From: Bacteroidota bacterium | GTDB lineage: Bacteria; Bacteroidota; Bacteroidia; Flavobacteriales_D; Crocinitomicaceae | Direction: 5' to 3' | DNA: 45,098 bases | Assembly: GCA_024280155.1 (NCBI GenBank) | Contig: JAJRQQ010000010.1 | Span: 1-45,098 of the forward strand | Shown: piece by piece, positions 34,651-44,251 of the stretch | How positions within the stretch are numbered: position 1 is the first letter of the stretch | How the letters are laid out: every line of letters begins with the position of its first letter | Translations under genes and position numbers: made by a program | Notes under the pieces: model-generated | Databases searched by the model: none | What the model was told of the DNA's origin: nothing | The model's input: only the letters and a program-made list of their open reading frames with translations

Positions 34651-35385
34651 GTATAAAACTGGACGACTCGGAGCTGCATCATTTTCAAAAGGGGCAACAT
34701 GTAAATTTAAAATATATGCTCCGTCTTCTATTGCGTCGTCGACATAAATAAGCTCTGTAATGGTTCGTTCAAAATTTGGGTTTTCGGGAACCTCCCAGAA
34801 AGCATGATGGAAAGCAAGTTCCCCATTATCATTCTCTCTATCAACAGATGGTAAATCAACGAGTAAGTGTACTACACCTTTTTCAAGAAAAAACTGAACA
34901 CAAGTCTCATCAAAATAAGGGGGGTTGGTGGAAGAATAATCTTTTGATTTTTTAATTGGGTTATTTGGTAAAGTTCTAATAATAATCGCCTCCGTATTTG
35001 GAGGTAAATTCTTAAAATGTTTTGGCAAAAGAACTAAATCCTCCTCACCATCTTCATTCCTCCTCACCTCGGGTTCCACACTGATTAATTGAGCTTTAAA
35101 AAAATAGGTATCCAATGTTTTATTAATAGAATAAATTTCTTCTGTAATATGACCTAGACATTCTGTGTGTGTTCCGTGACCATGTGGATTGAAACTAATA
35201 TCACGAAAGTTTACACTTCCTCCCTCTTTTACTGATCCCACATAGTTTTCCGTACGGACAGTCTCAAATACAGGAGGTTCTACGTACCATGCTCTAGGAT
35301 TATTAGGTGTGTTTTCGAGTGACATTGAAAGATCTAATGGAATATTAGTGTCAATGTATTCTTTTTTGTTGAGGTACAATTTCAT
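34630..35385 (-). CDS. Cyclase-family hydrolase (kynurenine formamidase-like fold)
   Basis: 251 residues from ATG at 35385 (MKLYLNKKEYIDTNIPLDLS); an upstream ATG at 35400 would add five residues but is less likely. The metal-binding signature of the cyclase/KynB family is present as HGHGTHTECLGH, with Glu at the position often held by Asp. Members hydrolyse amide or lactam bonds using Mn or Zn. The substrate here cannot be deduced: no tryptophan-degradation genes are adjacent. The C-terminal segment GAYILNLHVAPFENDAAPSRPVLY is typical of the family. It is divergent from a HAD phosphatase gene. Confidence 0.85.
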   Translation of the reverse strand: MKLYLNKKEYIDTNIPLDLSMSLENTPNNPRAWYVEPPVFETVRTENYVGSVKEGGSVNFRDISFNPHGHGTHTECLGHITEEIYSINKTLDTYFFKAQLISVEPEVRRNEDGEEDLVLLPKHFKNLPPNTEAIIIRTLPNNPIKKSKDYSSTNPPYFDETCVQFFLEKGVVHLLVDLPSVDRENDNGELAFHHAFWEVPENPNFERTITELIYVDDAIEDGAYILNLHVAPFENDAAPSRPVLYKKQRAE

Positions 35386-35450
35386 AGAAGCAATATACAA
35401 ATATGTGTTTGAAATAAGATGGAAACCCTTTTTTTTCTTTTCTTTGAGAT

Positions 35451-36065
35451 ATGAAAAAAGTTGAAGCAGTCATTTTTGATTACGGTGGTGTGATTATTAA
35501 TATTAATTATCAGGCTACACTTGATGCATTTAGAAGTGTAGGTATTATTGATATTGAAGCGATGTACTCTCAGGCTAATCAGTCTAATTTATTTAATGAC
35601 TTTGAGACAGGAAGAGTTTCGCCTCAGTTTTTCATAAATCAATTACTTTCATATGCACCGAAAGGTACTTCACCTAACCAAATTGTTCATGCTTGGAACG
35701 CTATGATTTTAGATGTGCCTAAAGAATCGATTCAACTTTTAGCAAAACTAAATAATCAAGGGGTTCGTATTTTTTTATTGAGCAATACAAACTCATTGCA
35801 TATAGATCTTGCCAATCGACGATGGGATTTAGTTTCAGATAAGTCACCCAAAGAATTGTTTGAAAAAGTATATTATTCTCACGAGGTGAATATGCGAAAA
35901 CCAAATGTTGAAATCTTTAACAAAGTGATTCAAGATAACGAGCTTAATGCTCAGAAAACATTATTTATTGATGACTCTATTCAGCATATAGAAGGAGCAA
36001 AAAAAACCGGATTGAAGACTTTACACTTACCTGTAAGAGAGGAGTTGTTTCATTATTTTTCTTGA
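35451..36065 (+). CDS. HAD-superfamily phosphatase, YihX-like
   Basis: 204 residues. Motif I is AVIFDYGGVI: the nucleophile Asp is present and the usual second Asp is Gly, as in YihX-type sugar-phosphate phosphatases (FDLGNVI). Motif II LLSNTN, Lys of motif III in NMRKPNVEIF and motif IV LFIDDS are intact, and the inserted helical cap (~15-90) is the subclass IA type. A small phosphorylated metabolite is the likely substrate. The 3' end overlaps the convergent methylmalonyl-CoA epimerase gene by 13 bases. Confidence 0.9.
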   Translation: MKKVEAVIFDYGGVIININYQATLDAFRSVGIIDIEAMYSQANQSNLFNDFETGRVSPQFFINQLLSYAPKGTSPNQIVHAWNAMILDVPKESIQLLAKLNNQGVRIFLLSNTNSLHIDLANRRWDLVSDKSPKELFEKVYYSHEVNMRKPNVEIFNKVIQDNELNAQKTLFIDDSIQHIEGAKKTGLKTLHLPVREELFHYFS

Positions 36066-36454
36066 CAAAGTTCTACGAGCAATCCTTCGGTAGATTTAGG
36101 GTGTAGAAAAGCAATTTTTTTATTGTCAGCACCGTCTTTTGGAGTTTGATGAATTAGAATGAAATCGAGTTTTTTTAATCGATCCAATTCAGCGTCAATA
36201 TCATCCACTTCAAAAGCAACATGATGAAACCCTTTTCTCCCTTTTTTTAGAAACTTGGCAATAGCAGAGGTAGAGTTTGTGGCCTGCAAAAGTTCAATTT
36301 TAGATTCGCCAACATGTAAAAATGCAGTTTTAACTCCTTCCGATTCAACAATTTCTTCTTTGTAACATGAAGTTCCTAAAAGGTTTTCGTATACCTTCAA
36401 TGATTCATTGATGTCATCAACAGCAATACCAAGGTGTTCGATTTTTTTTATCAT
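36053..36454 (-). CDS. mce: Methylmalonyl-CoA epimerase
   Basis: 133 residues, normal length. Two glyoxalase-type half-domains with the metal ligands in place: His7 (IEHLGIAV), the Gln of ELLQATN, the His of GFHHVAFEV and the Glu of LLVELC. It interconverts the R and S forms of methylmalonyl-CoA, linking propionyl-CoA and succinyl-CoA. Its mutase partner is not in the window. It lies 24 bases after a secreted-protein gene on the same strand and may share its transcript. Confidence 0.95.
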   Translation of the reverse strand: MIKKIEHLGIAVDDINESLKVYENLLGTSCYKEEIVESEGVKTAFLHVGESKIELLQATNSTSAIAKFLKKGRKGFHHVAFEVDDIDAELDRLKKLDFILIHQTPKDGADNKKIAFLHPKSTEGLLVELCQEK

Positions 36455-36478
36455 CGAATGAGAAAAAGAGTTTTGAAA

Positions 36479-37276
36479 TTAGTTTTTGATAAACTTTTCG
36501 TTCACGTTATCAAAGTTGATGTAATAAACACCACGAAGAAGATTTGAGCAATTTACTGAAGATCCCACACCTTTTTTCACGATGTTACCATAAGCATCGT
36601 AAATTTCATAACGTGTTTCTGTCGGCTGCCCATTTGTGATGAATTTAATCTCTTTCTTAACCTTCACAGGTGTTTTTGTAACGACAGGTGCTGTTGAAAT
36701 AAATTTAACTTCTTTTGAAGGTCTTTTTGTTCCAGAGTGATCAATTTGAGCAACACGAACTGTGTTTTCTCCAGAATGAGGTGTGACCATAAATTCATAA
36801 GAATTGACAGATCCACTTCCTTTTCCTTCTACTTCTCCAATTGTAACCCATTTGTTCCATCTGTATTGTTCAATAATAAAAGGAAGTTTACCTTGTTCAT
36901 CAGTAGTCGTCCATGATAATTTTCCTTCAGTTGTAATGTTCATTTCAGAAACATTATAAGTAGAACGTGGCAATAACACCTCTGGATTTAACACTTTTGG
37001 CTTACAACCATCATGATGTTCAATCATGATAAAAACAGGCTCACCAATGGCTATATTAAATAATGAGAAATCAATTTCGAAAGCTCCCATACTTGTTCCT
37101 CCAGGCATGATGTCTCCGTTTACGGTCACTTTTGTTGCGCAATAACCAAAACCTTCATCGTCCATTGGATTCTGAATGTATAGGTTTTTACCTTGGTAAG
37201 TTCCTTCAACAGACAGTGCTCCAAAAGCAATGATGCTCAAAGAAAAAAACAAAAATGTTAAAATATAATTCTTCAT
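36479..37276 (-). CDS. Secreted protein with a T9SS-like C-terminal domain
   Basis: 265 residues. A signal peptide (ILTFLFFSLSIIAFGALS), a ~100-residue beta domain with a few Cys and His residues (GYCATKVTVNG; EHHDGCKP), a fibronectin-like domain (KLSWTTTDEQGKLPFIIEQY) and a C-terminal domain (YEIYDAYGNIVKKG...LLRGVYYINF) resembling type A sorting domains. The family is common and uncharacterised in Bacteroidota. It has its own -7 box at 37330-37337 and is divergent from the peptide-binding lipoprotein gene. Confidence 0.78.
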   Translation of the reverse strand: MKNYILTFLFFSLSIIAFGALSVEGTYQGKNLYIQNPMDDEGFGYCATKVTVNGDIMPGGTSMGAFEIDFSLFNIAIGEPVFIMIEHHDGCKPKVLNPEVLLPRSTYNVSEMNITTEGKLSWTTTDEQGKLPFIIEQYRWNKWVTIGEVEGKGSGSVNSYEFMVTPHSGENTVRVAQIDHSGTKRPSKEVKFISTAPVVTKTPVKVKKEIKFITNGQPTETRYEIYDAYGNIVKKGVGSSVNCSNLLRGVYYINFDNVNEKFIKN

Positions 37277-37329
37277 TAGTTAGAATATAATTGTGCATTA
37301 ATGAGCATAAAAACAAACTCAATAACTCA

Positions 37330-37337
37330 CAAATATA
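37330..37337 (-). promoter_or_regulatory. Bacteroidota -7 promoter box for the 36479-37276 gene
   Basis: TATATTTG on the minus strand, 53 bases before the ATG. The divergent spacer also has inverted copies of AATAACTCA (37321-37329) and TGAGTTATT (37409-37417) and, toward the 37523 gene, a near-consensus TATGTTTT at 37473-37480. Confidence 0.55.
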
Positions 37338-37522
37338 GTATGTTTTTTATTTATTTAGTAGTTTTAACGAAAAAATAATAATTTATTCACAAATTCCACA
37401 CAAACTTATGAGTTATTCATTGAATTACTGTATATTAGATTTTTACTAAGTGCTATAATTACACAGATTAGATATGTTTTCTTGTTTATTTAACACTTTA
37501 TTTATTAACCGAATTTAATTTA

Positions 37523-39277
37523 ATGACGAGATTTTTATTATTACTAATCAGTTTCTTTTTCTTTATCTCTTGCAGTCAAGATAATAGGCAGCGGTATGAG
37601 TTTAGTGGAGGTTCTTTAACAATGGCTTTAGAAAACCAACCATCTACATTCATCCCACGACAGGTGATGGACTATTATTCCGCTGCTATTATTAATCAAA
37701 TTTCAGAAGGATTGGTTGCTTTTGACCCTCAAACTCTACGTGTTGGTCCTATGATAGCTGATTCATGGAGGGTAAGTGACGATAAAAAATCGTATCAATT
37801 TAAAATAAGGGAGGATGTGATGTTTCATCCACATAAAGTTTTCAAAAACAAAAAAGAACGGTTACTCACGGTAGAAGACATTATATATTCTTTTGAAATA
37901 GCATGCACTCCCAACGAGGATGGGTCTGCACCTGCGGCATATGAAATGATTTTCAAAGGTTTATTAACCGGAGCGGAAGAGTTTTTTATGAAAAAAGCAG
38001 AATCAATTTCAGGACTTTCGGTTCAAGAAAATATTTTAACAGTTGATCTTTTATATGAGGACAAAAACTTTTTAAATAAAATGGCAAATACCGCGACTTT
38101 TATCAGTTCAAAAAAGGTAATTGAAGCCGGATTTGAAACGGATAAAATTGGTACGGGGCCTTTCCTCTTTTCCAACTTTATTGATGATGAAGTTCCTAAA
38201 TTAATTTTAACTCGCAACGTCGATTATTATCAAAATGATGAAAACGGCAATGCTTTACCGTATTTAGATAGTCTTATTTTTGATTTTCAAAGTAGAAAGT
38301 TAGAACAATTAAGAATGTTTGAGAATGGTGAGTTGGATTTAATTATTGGTTTACCCACAAGTAGAATTACGCGTATGTTAGAGGGTAGAATTAAAGATTT
38401 TAATGTGAACGGTGATGAACCTCCGCTTCTTGTTCTTGAAAATAATCCACTTTTAGAATCACAATTCTATTATTTCAATATGGAGGATGAGCGTTTTAAA
38501 AGTACTTTGGTTCGAAAAGCATTTAACTATGCTATAAATAAAGAAGTTATCGGTCGTGAGATTTTAAGAAATCAGTATTATGAAATTGGTAAATATGGTA
38601 TCATTCCTCCTGTGAGAAATGCTTTAAGAGGGTACGATTTTAAAGGTGTAGAAAAAGTAGGGTACACGTATAATCCTGAGTTGGCCCAAAAACTGTTGGC
38701 TGAAGCAGGGTATCCTGGTGGTGAAGGGTTTGGTTCAGTTAATCTAAGATACAGTATCAATGATGTACATTCTGCTGTTGCGGATGAGTTCTCGAAACAA
38801 ATTTTTCGCGTTCTCGGAATCAATGTAAACATTGATGGGTCAAATTTTGAGCAATTAAATGAGGATGGAGCGAATGGGGACGGTGATATTTTTAGATTGG
38901 GTTGGGCGGCGGATTATCCATCGCCAGAAAGTTTTTTAATGAATTTTTATGGTGATTTTGTACCTGAATCATCTGATATGTCATCTCACCTTAATAAAAG
39001 TCGGTACAATAACTTCTTGTTTGATGAATTTATTGATCGGGCAAAAAGTTCAGAAAAAAAATCTGAACAAATGGCAAATTTTTCAAAAGCTGAAATTGAA
39101 TTATTAAAAGACCCCCCAATTATTCCTCTTTGGTACTCCGGTGATATCCAAATAACTGAGTCGTATATAAGAAATTTACATTTTAACGCACTTAATTATT
39201 TTGATTTCAGAACAGTGTATATGAAGAAATGGACAATTGAAGAATACAAAGAAAATTATAACTTAGCAAAAAAATAA
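37523..39277 (+). CDS. Peptide-type ABC transporter substrate-binding lipoprotein (SBP family 5)
   Basis: 584 residues. A lipoprotein signal (LLLLISFFFFISC, Cys followed by SQDN) is followed by the SBP_bac_5 fold: LVAFDPQTLRVGPMIADSWRVSDDKKSYQFKIREDVMFH near the N-terminus (read here in pieces), ALNYAINKEVIGREIL-type region (KAFNYAINKEV) and a C-terminal closing lobe (PPIIPLWYSGDIQI). Relatives bind oligopeptides or other small solutes for import. No permease or ATPase genes lie nearby. It is followed after 10 bases by a TonB-dependent receptor, so the pair may be cotranscribed and act on one nutrient. Confidence 0.9.
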   Translation: MTRFLLLLISFFFFISCSQDNRQRYEFSGGSLTMALENQPSTFIPRQVMDYYSAAIINQISEGLVAFDPQTLRVGPMIADSWRVSDDKKSYQFKIREDVMFHPHKVFKNKKERLLTVEDIIYSFEIACTPNEDGSAPAAYEMIFKGLLTGAEEFFMKKAESISGLSVQENILTVDLLYEDKNFLNKMANTATFISSKKVIEAGFETDKIGTGPFLFSNFIDDEVPKLILTRNVDYYQNDENGNALPYLDSLIFDFQSRKLEQLRMFENGELDLIIGLPTSRITRMLEGRIKDFNVNGDEPPLLVLENNPLLESQFYYFNMEDERFKSTLVRKAFNYAINKEVIGREILRNQYYEIGKYGIIPPVRNALRGYDFKGVEKVGYTYNPELAQKLLAEAGYPGGEGFGSVNLRYSINDVHSAVADEFSKQIFRVLGINVNIDGSNFEQLNEDGANGDGDIFRLGWAADYPSPESFLMNFYGDFVPESSDMSSHLNKSRYNNFLFDEFIDRAKSSEKKSEQMANFSKAEIELLKDPPIIPLWYSGDIQITESYIRNLHFNALNYFDFRTVYMKKWTIEEYKENYNLAKK

Positions 39278-39287
39278 GTTTAGAACC

Positions 39288-41735
39288 ATGTCAAAAAAGT
39301 TCGTTTTTTCCCTTTTACTTTTTTTAAATTTCACCGCTTTTGCACAACCAAAACAAGATGTTCGTGGTAATGTGTTTGATTCTGAAACTCACTATCCAAT
39401 TTTCGGTGCTAAAGTTCAGTTATTCTCCGTTTCTGATTCAACTCAAAAATTTGGAGCAATCACCAACGGAGATGGTGCATTTACTATTAAAAATGTTCCA
39501 GTTGGTAAATATGAAATGTTGATTCAGTTCTTAACCTACGATTCTAAAAGTACTACCCTAGATGTAAATTCAGGGAAACAATCTATCCTTGAAATTCCGT
39601 TGCAGGAAAGTTTTCAAGAACATGAAGAGGTTACGGTAACCGCAAGAAAGAAAGGAGATGTTATCAATGAGTTAGCTTTAGTCTCTGCTCAACAATTTTC
39701 TGTCGCTGAAACCGACAGATATCCAGGTTCTCGTTCAGATCCTGCTCGAATGGCATCTAATTTTGCAGGAGTCGGTGGAGCAGACGATTCAAGAAATGAT
39801 ATTGTGATACGTGGAAATTCACCTTTAGGTGTTGTTTGGAGAATTGAGGGGATTGACATTCCAAATCCTTCTCACTTTGCAATTGCGGGGAGTACAGGAG
39901 GACCAGTTTCGATCTTAAACAACAAGATATTGGGAAATTCTGACTTTTTTATGAGTGCTTTCCCTGCAGAATACGGAAACTCTACTTCAGGTATTTTCGA
40001 TTTAAAATTAAGGAACGGGAACAATGAACGTCATGAATTTACAGGTCAGTTTGGTTTTCTTGGGACAGAAATAATGGCCGAGGGTCCAATGAGTAAGTCT
40101 GGAAATGCAAGTTATCTCGTGATGGGAAGATATTCAACATTGAGTATTTTCCAAAAAATTGGGATTAACCTTGGAACAGATGCAATACCCGTTTATGGTG
40201 ATGGCGCTTTTAAATTGAATTGGAAACTTAAAAATGGTGCGCAACTTTCATTATTTGCTATTGGTGGTGCAAGTACAATTGATATTGTTATTTCTGACCA
40301 AACGAAATATTCGGAAGAACTGTACGGTGAAGGAGATCGAGATCAATATTTTAGTACAGCAATGGGTGTAGCTGGTCTTTCTTTAAAAAAATCGTTGAAT
40401 GAGAAAACATACATTACGTCAACGGTTGCGTATTCATACGAAAAACAAAGTGCTCAACATGACTTTCTCGTGAGAAGTATTGATTCAAATAATAACATTA
40501 CACTGCTTGATAAATATAAATTATTGGATTACACTTTTGCAATGTCTAAAGCATCGGCATATTTTTCTCTGAATCATAAGATCAATAAAAAGCATTTGAT
40601 TAAAACAGGATTTAACGCAGATATGTATATCTACAATATGATTGATTCTGTGTTGAAACCAGGACATTCTTCTGCCAATCATTCTGACTTTAGTCGACGA
40701 TGGGATTATAAAGGAACTTCTGCTTTAATTCAAGCTTTTGTGCAATGGAAGTGGAGAATCACAGAGAAAATGTCATTTACAGCAGGTTTGCACAATCAAT
40801 ATTTTAGTTTGAGCAATAGTTACAGTATTGCTGAGCCTCGTCTAGGTTGGCGTTGGAATTTAAAAAATGGACAAGCATTAAGTGCTGGTGCGGGAATGCA
40901 CAGTCAAACGCAACCTCAATATACTTATTTATATCATCAAACGGATTCAATTACGGGAACAAGAACCTATCAGAATAAAGACATGGACTTTACAAAAAGT
41001 TTACATTCTGTTGTAGGTTACGAAAAAGCCTTCAAGAAAAGTTTAACTTTTAAGACAGAAGCATATTATCAATATTTGTATAACATTCCAGTAACCGTAG
41101 CACCTTCTTCTTTCTCTTTGATAAATATGGGGAGTGGTTTTTCTCGTTTTTTCCCAGAAGATTTAAAAAATACAGGAACAGGATACAACTATGGTTTAGA
41201 AGTGACGCTTCAAAAATTCTTTGATAAATCATTTTTCTTCTTGATTTCTGCTACAATTTACGATTCTAAGTATTATGGAAGTGATGGTGTTTTAAGAAAT
41301 ACTTCTTACAATGGAGCTTACATCGTCAATTTCTTGGCAGGGAAAGAATTTAAAATTAATGCAAAGCAATCAATTTCACTTGGTGTAAAAATAACAACTG
41401 CTGGAGGTCAGCGATATGGGTATGTTGATGTTGCTGCTTCTCAGGCGGTGAGCGATCTTGTATATCTTGACCAAGGTTTTAATGAAAGACAATTCTATGA
41501 TTATTTTAGAACTGACCTTAAAATCAATTGGAAATTTAACGCAAGAAGAACGACACATGAAATAGGGTTAGATTTAGTAAACATCTTTAATTCGAGAAAC
41601 TTATTGAGTTTGGCTTATGCACCGAATCTTGCTGACCCTTCTGCAGAACCGATTTCTGAAAAAACACAGTTAGGATTCTTACCTATTTTCTATTATAAAA
41701 TTGATTTGAGAATTGGTGGAAAAAATAAGAAATAA
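39288..41735 (+). CDS. TonB-dependent outer-membrane receptor with carboxypeptidase-regulatory domain
   Basis: 815 residues. Signal peptide (FSLLLFLNFTAFAQ), a carboxypeptidase-regulatory-like domain (~25-105, VRGNVFDSETHYPIFGAKVQ; GKYEMLIQFLTY), a plug domain (~130-230, NDIVIRGNSPLGVVWRIEGI; FPAEYGNSTSGIF) and a ~570-residue barrel ending YYKIDLRIGGKNKK. It imports a ligand by TonB-dependent transport. It lies downstream of a peptide-type binding lipoprotein and upstream of cysD; a sulfur- or peptide-linked ligand is a guess. No SusD partner is present. Confidence 0.93.
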   Translation: MSKKFVFSLLLFLNFTAFAQPKQDVRGNVFDSETHYPIFGAKVQLFSVSDSTQKFGAITNGDGAFTIKNVPVGKYEMLIQFLTYDSKSTTLDVNSGKQSILEIPLQESFQEHEEVTVTARKKGDVINELALVSAQQFSVAETDRYPGSRSDPARMASNFAGVGGADDSRNDIVIRGNSPLGVVWRIEGIDIPNPSHFAIAGSTGGPVSILNNKILGNSDFFMSAFPAEYGNSTSGIFDLKLRNGNNERHEFTGQFGFLGTEIMAEGPMSKSGNASYLVMGRYSTLSIFQKIGINLGTDAIPVYGDGAFKLNWKLKNGAQLSLFAIGGASTIDIVISDQTKYSEELYGEGDRDQYFSTAMGVAGLSLKKSLNEKTYITSTVAYSYEKQSAQHDFLVRSIDSNNNITLLDKYKLLDYTFAMSKASAYFSLNHKINKKHLIKTGFNADMYIYNMIDSVLKPGHSSANHSDFSRRWDYKGTSALIQAFVQWKWRITEKMSFTAGLHNQYFSLSNSYSIAEPRLGWRWNLKNGQALSAGAGMHSQTQPQYTYLYHQTDSITGTRTYQNKDMDFTKSLHSVVGYEKAFKKSLTFKTEAYYQYLYNIPVTVAPSSFSLINMGSGFSRFFPEDLKNTGTGYNYGLEVTLQKFFDKSFFFLISATIYDSKYYGSDGVLRNTSYNGAYIVNFLAGKEFKINAKQSISLGVKITTAGGQRYGYVDVAASQAVSDLVYLDQGFNERQFYDYFRTDLKINWKFNARRTTHEIGLDLVNIFNSRNLLSLAYAPNLADPSAEPISEKTQLGFLPIFYYKIDLRIGGKNKK

Positions 41736-41746
41736 TTCACTGATGC

Positions 41747-42651
41747 ATGAATAATTATACAATAAATCATCTTCAAGAATTAGAAGCTGAAGCCGTTTTT
41801 ATTCTACGAGAGATTGCTGCTCAATTCGAACGACCTGTTTTGTTATTCTCTGGAGGAAAAGATTCTTTGGTTTGTTTTCATTTAGCAAGAAAGGCATTTT
41901 ATCCAGCTCCAATCCCTTTCCATTGATGCATGTGGACACAGGGCATAATTTTTCTGAAACAATTGCTTTTAGAGATGAGTTAATCAAGAAAAGGGGCGTA
42001 AAGTTGATTGTTGCTTCTGTACAAGAATCTATCGATAAAGGTCGTGTGGAAGAAGAAAGCGGTATTGGTTCAAGTCGGAATGCTTTGCAAACCACCAGTT
42101 TATTGGATGCGATTGAACAATATCAATTTGATTGTGCCATTGGTGGAGCAAGAAGAGATGAAGAAAAGGCAAGAGCAAAAGAACGCTTCTTCTCTCATCG
42201 AGATGAAAAAGGACAGTGGGACCCCAAAAACCAACGTCCAGAATTGTGGAATTTATTCAATGGCAAAAAGAAAGATGGAGAACATTTTCGTGTTTTCCCA
42301 ATTTCTAACTGGACAGAAATGGATGTGTGGCAATACATTCTTCAAGAAAATTTAGAAATACCCAAATTGTATTTTTCTCACCAAAGAGAATGCTTTGTCC
42401 GAGATGGAATTTTGATGGCAAAGACACATTTTGTTCAATTAGCAGAGAATGAAAAAGTAACATTGAAAAAAGTTCGCTTTAGAACGATTGGTGATGCTAC
42501 TTGTACTGGAGCATTTGAAAGTGATGCAACAACATTGGAAGAAATTATTGATGAGGTGGCATCTTCTCGAATAACCGAAAGAGGTGGTCGTTCGGATGAT
42601 AAAAGAAGTGATTCTGCCATGGAAGATCGTAAAAAACAGGGTTATTTTTAA
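41747..42651 (+). CDS. cysD: Sulfate adenylyltransferase small subunit (one frameshift near residue 57)
   Basis: From ATG at 41747 ([20 protein letters not shown]) the frame has the PP-loop ATP-binding motif [20 protein letters not shown], then stops at 41926 after PIPFH. One base missing near 41913-41921 explains it: with an added T or C the frame continues [17 protein letters not shown], and the rest ([40 protein letters not shown]) is a normal CysD C-terminus, 301 residues in all against about 302 in E. coli. It forms adenylyl sulfate from sulfate and ATP with CysN, encoded 9 bases downstream. The lesion may be a sequencing error. Confidence 0.9.
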
Positions 42652-42660
42652 TCGAATACA

Positions 42661-43920
42661 ATGAAGAATTCACAAGCGTCTTATCTCGATATGGATTTAC
42701 TTCGGTTTACAACAGCTGGAAGTGTGGACGATGGAAAAAGTACTCTCATAGGAAGGTTATTGTACGATACAAAATCAATTTTTGAGGATCAATTGGCTTC
42801 TATTAAGAAAGTCAGCGAGAAGAAAGGAAAAGAGGGGATTAATTTAGCCTTGCTCACTGATGGACTTCGAGAAGAACGAGAGCAGGGGATTACAATTGAT
42901 GTTGCGTATCGCTATTTTGCTACACCGAATCGAAAATTCATCATTGCAGACACGCCAGGGCATTTTGAGTTCACTCGAAATATGATTACCGGAGCTTCTA
43001 CAGCAAATCTGGCCCTCATTCTCGTGGATGTAACGCAAGGAATTGTAGAACAAACCAAAAGGCATTCTTTTATCGCTTCAATGTTGGGAATTTCTCACAT
43101 TGTTTACTGCATAAATAAAATGGATTTGGTCAATTATTCAAAAGAGAAATTTTTGCAGTTAAAAGCGGAATTGGAGCAATTTAGTGCCAAATTAAACACA
43201 AAAGATGTTCGATTTATTCCCATGAGTGCTTTACATGGTGATAATGTTGTGAAACGCTCTGACAAAATGAATTGGTACGAAGGTGGAACGTTATTGCATA
43301 CTCTGGAGAATATCCACATTGCTTCTGATTACAATCATATCGATTGCCGTTTTCCTGTACAATACGTGATTGATTCAGGTGAAAACAGAAATGCTTTTGC
43401 CGGTCGAGTTGCTGGTGGTGTTTTTAAAAAAGGAGATGAGGTAATGTTATTGCCTTCGCGTTCAGTTACAAGAATTAAAAAGATTGAAACTATGGATAGA
43501 GAAATTCAGGAAGCATTCTCTCCAATGTCTGTGAGTATTTATTTAGAAGATGACATTGAAATTAAGCGAGGAGACATGATTGTTCGACCGAATAATTCAC
43601 CGAAAATTACTCAAGATTTCAACGCAATGATTTGCTGGCTTTCTGATTCTCCAATGCAAATGAATCAAAAGTACCTTATTCAACACACTACCAATCAGGG
43701 CGAATGTTTCGTTGAAGAATTGAAATATAAAATAGATATTAATACTTTACATCGAATCGAGAAAGATACATTGATTGGTGCAAATGACATCGTAAGAATA
43801 AGCATTCATTCATCAGTTCCATTTTTTGTAGACCGTTACGACAGAAACCGAAATACGGGAAGCATTATTTTAATTGATGCAGAAACAAATATTACAGTTG
43901 CTGCAGGAATGATTTTGTGA
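42661..43920 (+). CDS. cysN: Sulfate adenylyltransferase large subunit (GTPase)
   Basis: 419 residues, an elongation-factor-like GTPase: P-loop GSVDDGKST at 20-28, switch region EREQGITIDVAYRYF, DTPGH and NKMD guanine-specificity motif, then two beta-barrel domains. GTP hydrolysis drives adenylyl sulfate formation by CysD. There is no fused CysC (adenylyl-sulfate kinase) domain, and neither cysC nor cysH follows within the window, so the later steps of assimilation are encoded elsewhere. Confidence 0.96.
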   Translation: MKNSQASYLDMDLLRFTTAGSVDDGKSTLIGRLLYDTKSIFEDQLASIKKVSEKKGKEGINLALLTDGLREEREQGITIDVAYRYFATPNRKFIIADTPGHFEFTRNMITGASTANLALILVDVTQGIVEQTKRHSFIASMLGISHIVYCINKMDLVNYSKEKFLQLKAELEQFSAKLNTKDVRFIPMSALHGDNVVKRSDKMNWYEGGTLLHTLENIHIASDYNHIDCRFPVQYVIDSGENRNAFAGRVAGGVFKKGDEVMLLPSRSVTRIKKIETMDREIQEAFSPMSVSIYLEDDIEIKRGDMIVRPNNSPKITQDFNAMICWLSDSPMQMNQKYLIQHTTNQGECFVEELKYKIDINTLHRIEKDTLIGANDIVRISIHSSVPFFVDRYDRNRNTGSIILIDAETNITVAAGMIL

Positions 43921-44251
43921 TGGGGTTTTTAAGACAGTATCTCTTAAAGTGTGTAAGTTCTTTTTTTGGACTTGCAATATAATTCTGGACACTGAGTTAA
44001 GTCACGCTGCATATTTGTGATTGGTAGATTCAACTAGCAAATGCAAGTTTTTTTATTTTCTAGGTTAAATTTATCAAAAAATACTTTTTCAGGTGTGTTA
44101 TAATTCGGCGTAATAGACAAAAAGGAGTCCGATTATGATTGAATATTTTCAATTCTCTTTACAACTCCAAACAATTTATTCGTGGCAATAAAAAGGTACT
44201 TTGCAACTGAATTCGTTTTTCAATTCGTGTATTCGTGGCAAAAACTCTCAT
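43921..44251. other. Gene-free intergenic stretch with possible mobile-element remnants
   Basis: No coding frame is supported. GACAGTATCTCTTAAAG followed by TGTGTAAGTTC (43932-43959) resembles IS256-family terminal repeats, which share an AGTGTGTAA core. A hairpin around TTTTTTT with arms GTAAGTTC and GGACTTGC follows. ATTCGTGGCAA occurs twice (44178 and 44230), a motif I recall as a common Bacteroidota intergenic repeat. A single possible ribosome-binding AGGAG precedes an 18-codon frame at 44134. Confidence 0.35.

Noticed and set aside
44134-44190. An 18-codon plus-strand frame after an AGGAG
   Set aside because: Too short and within a repeat-like stretch; Shine-Dalgarno sites are not used by most genes here, so the AGGAG is weak support.
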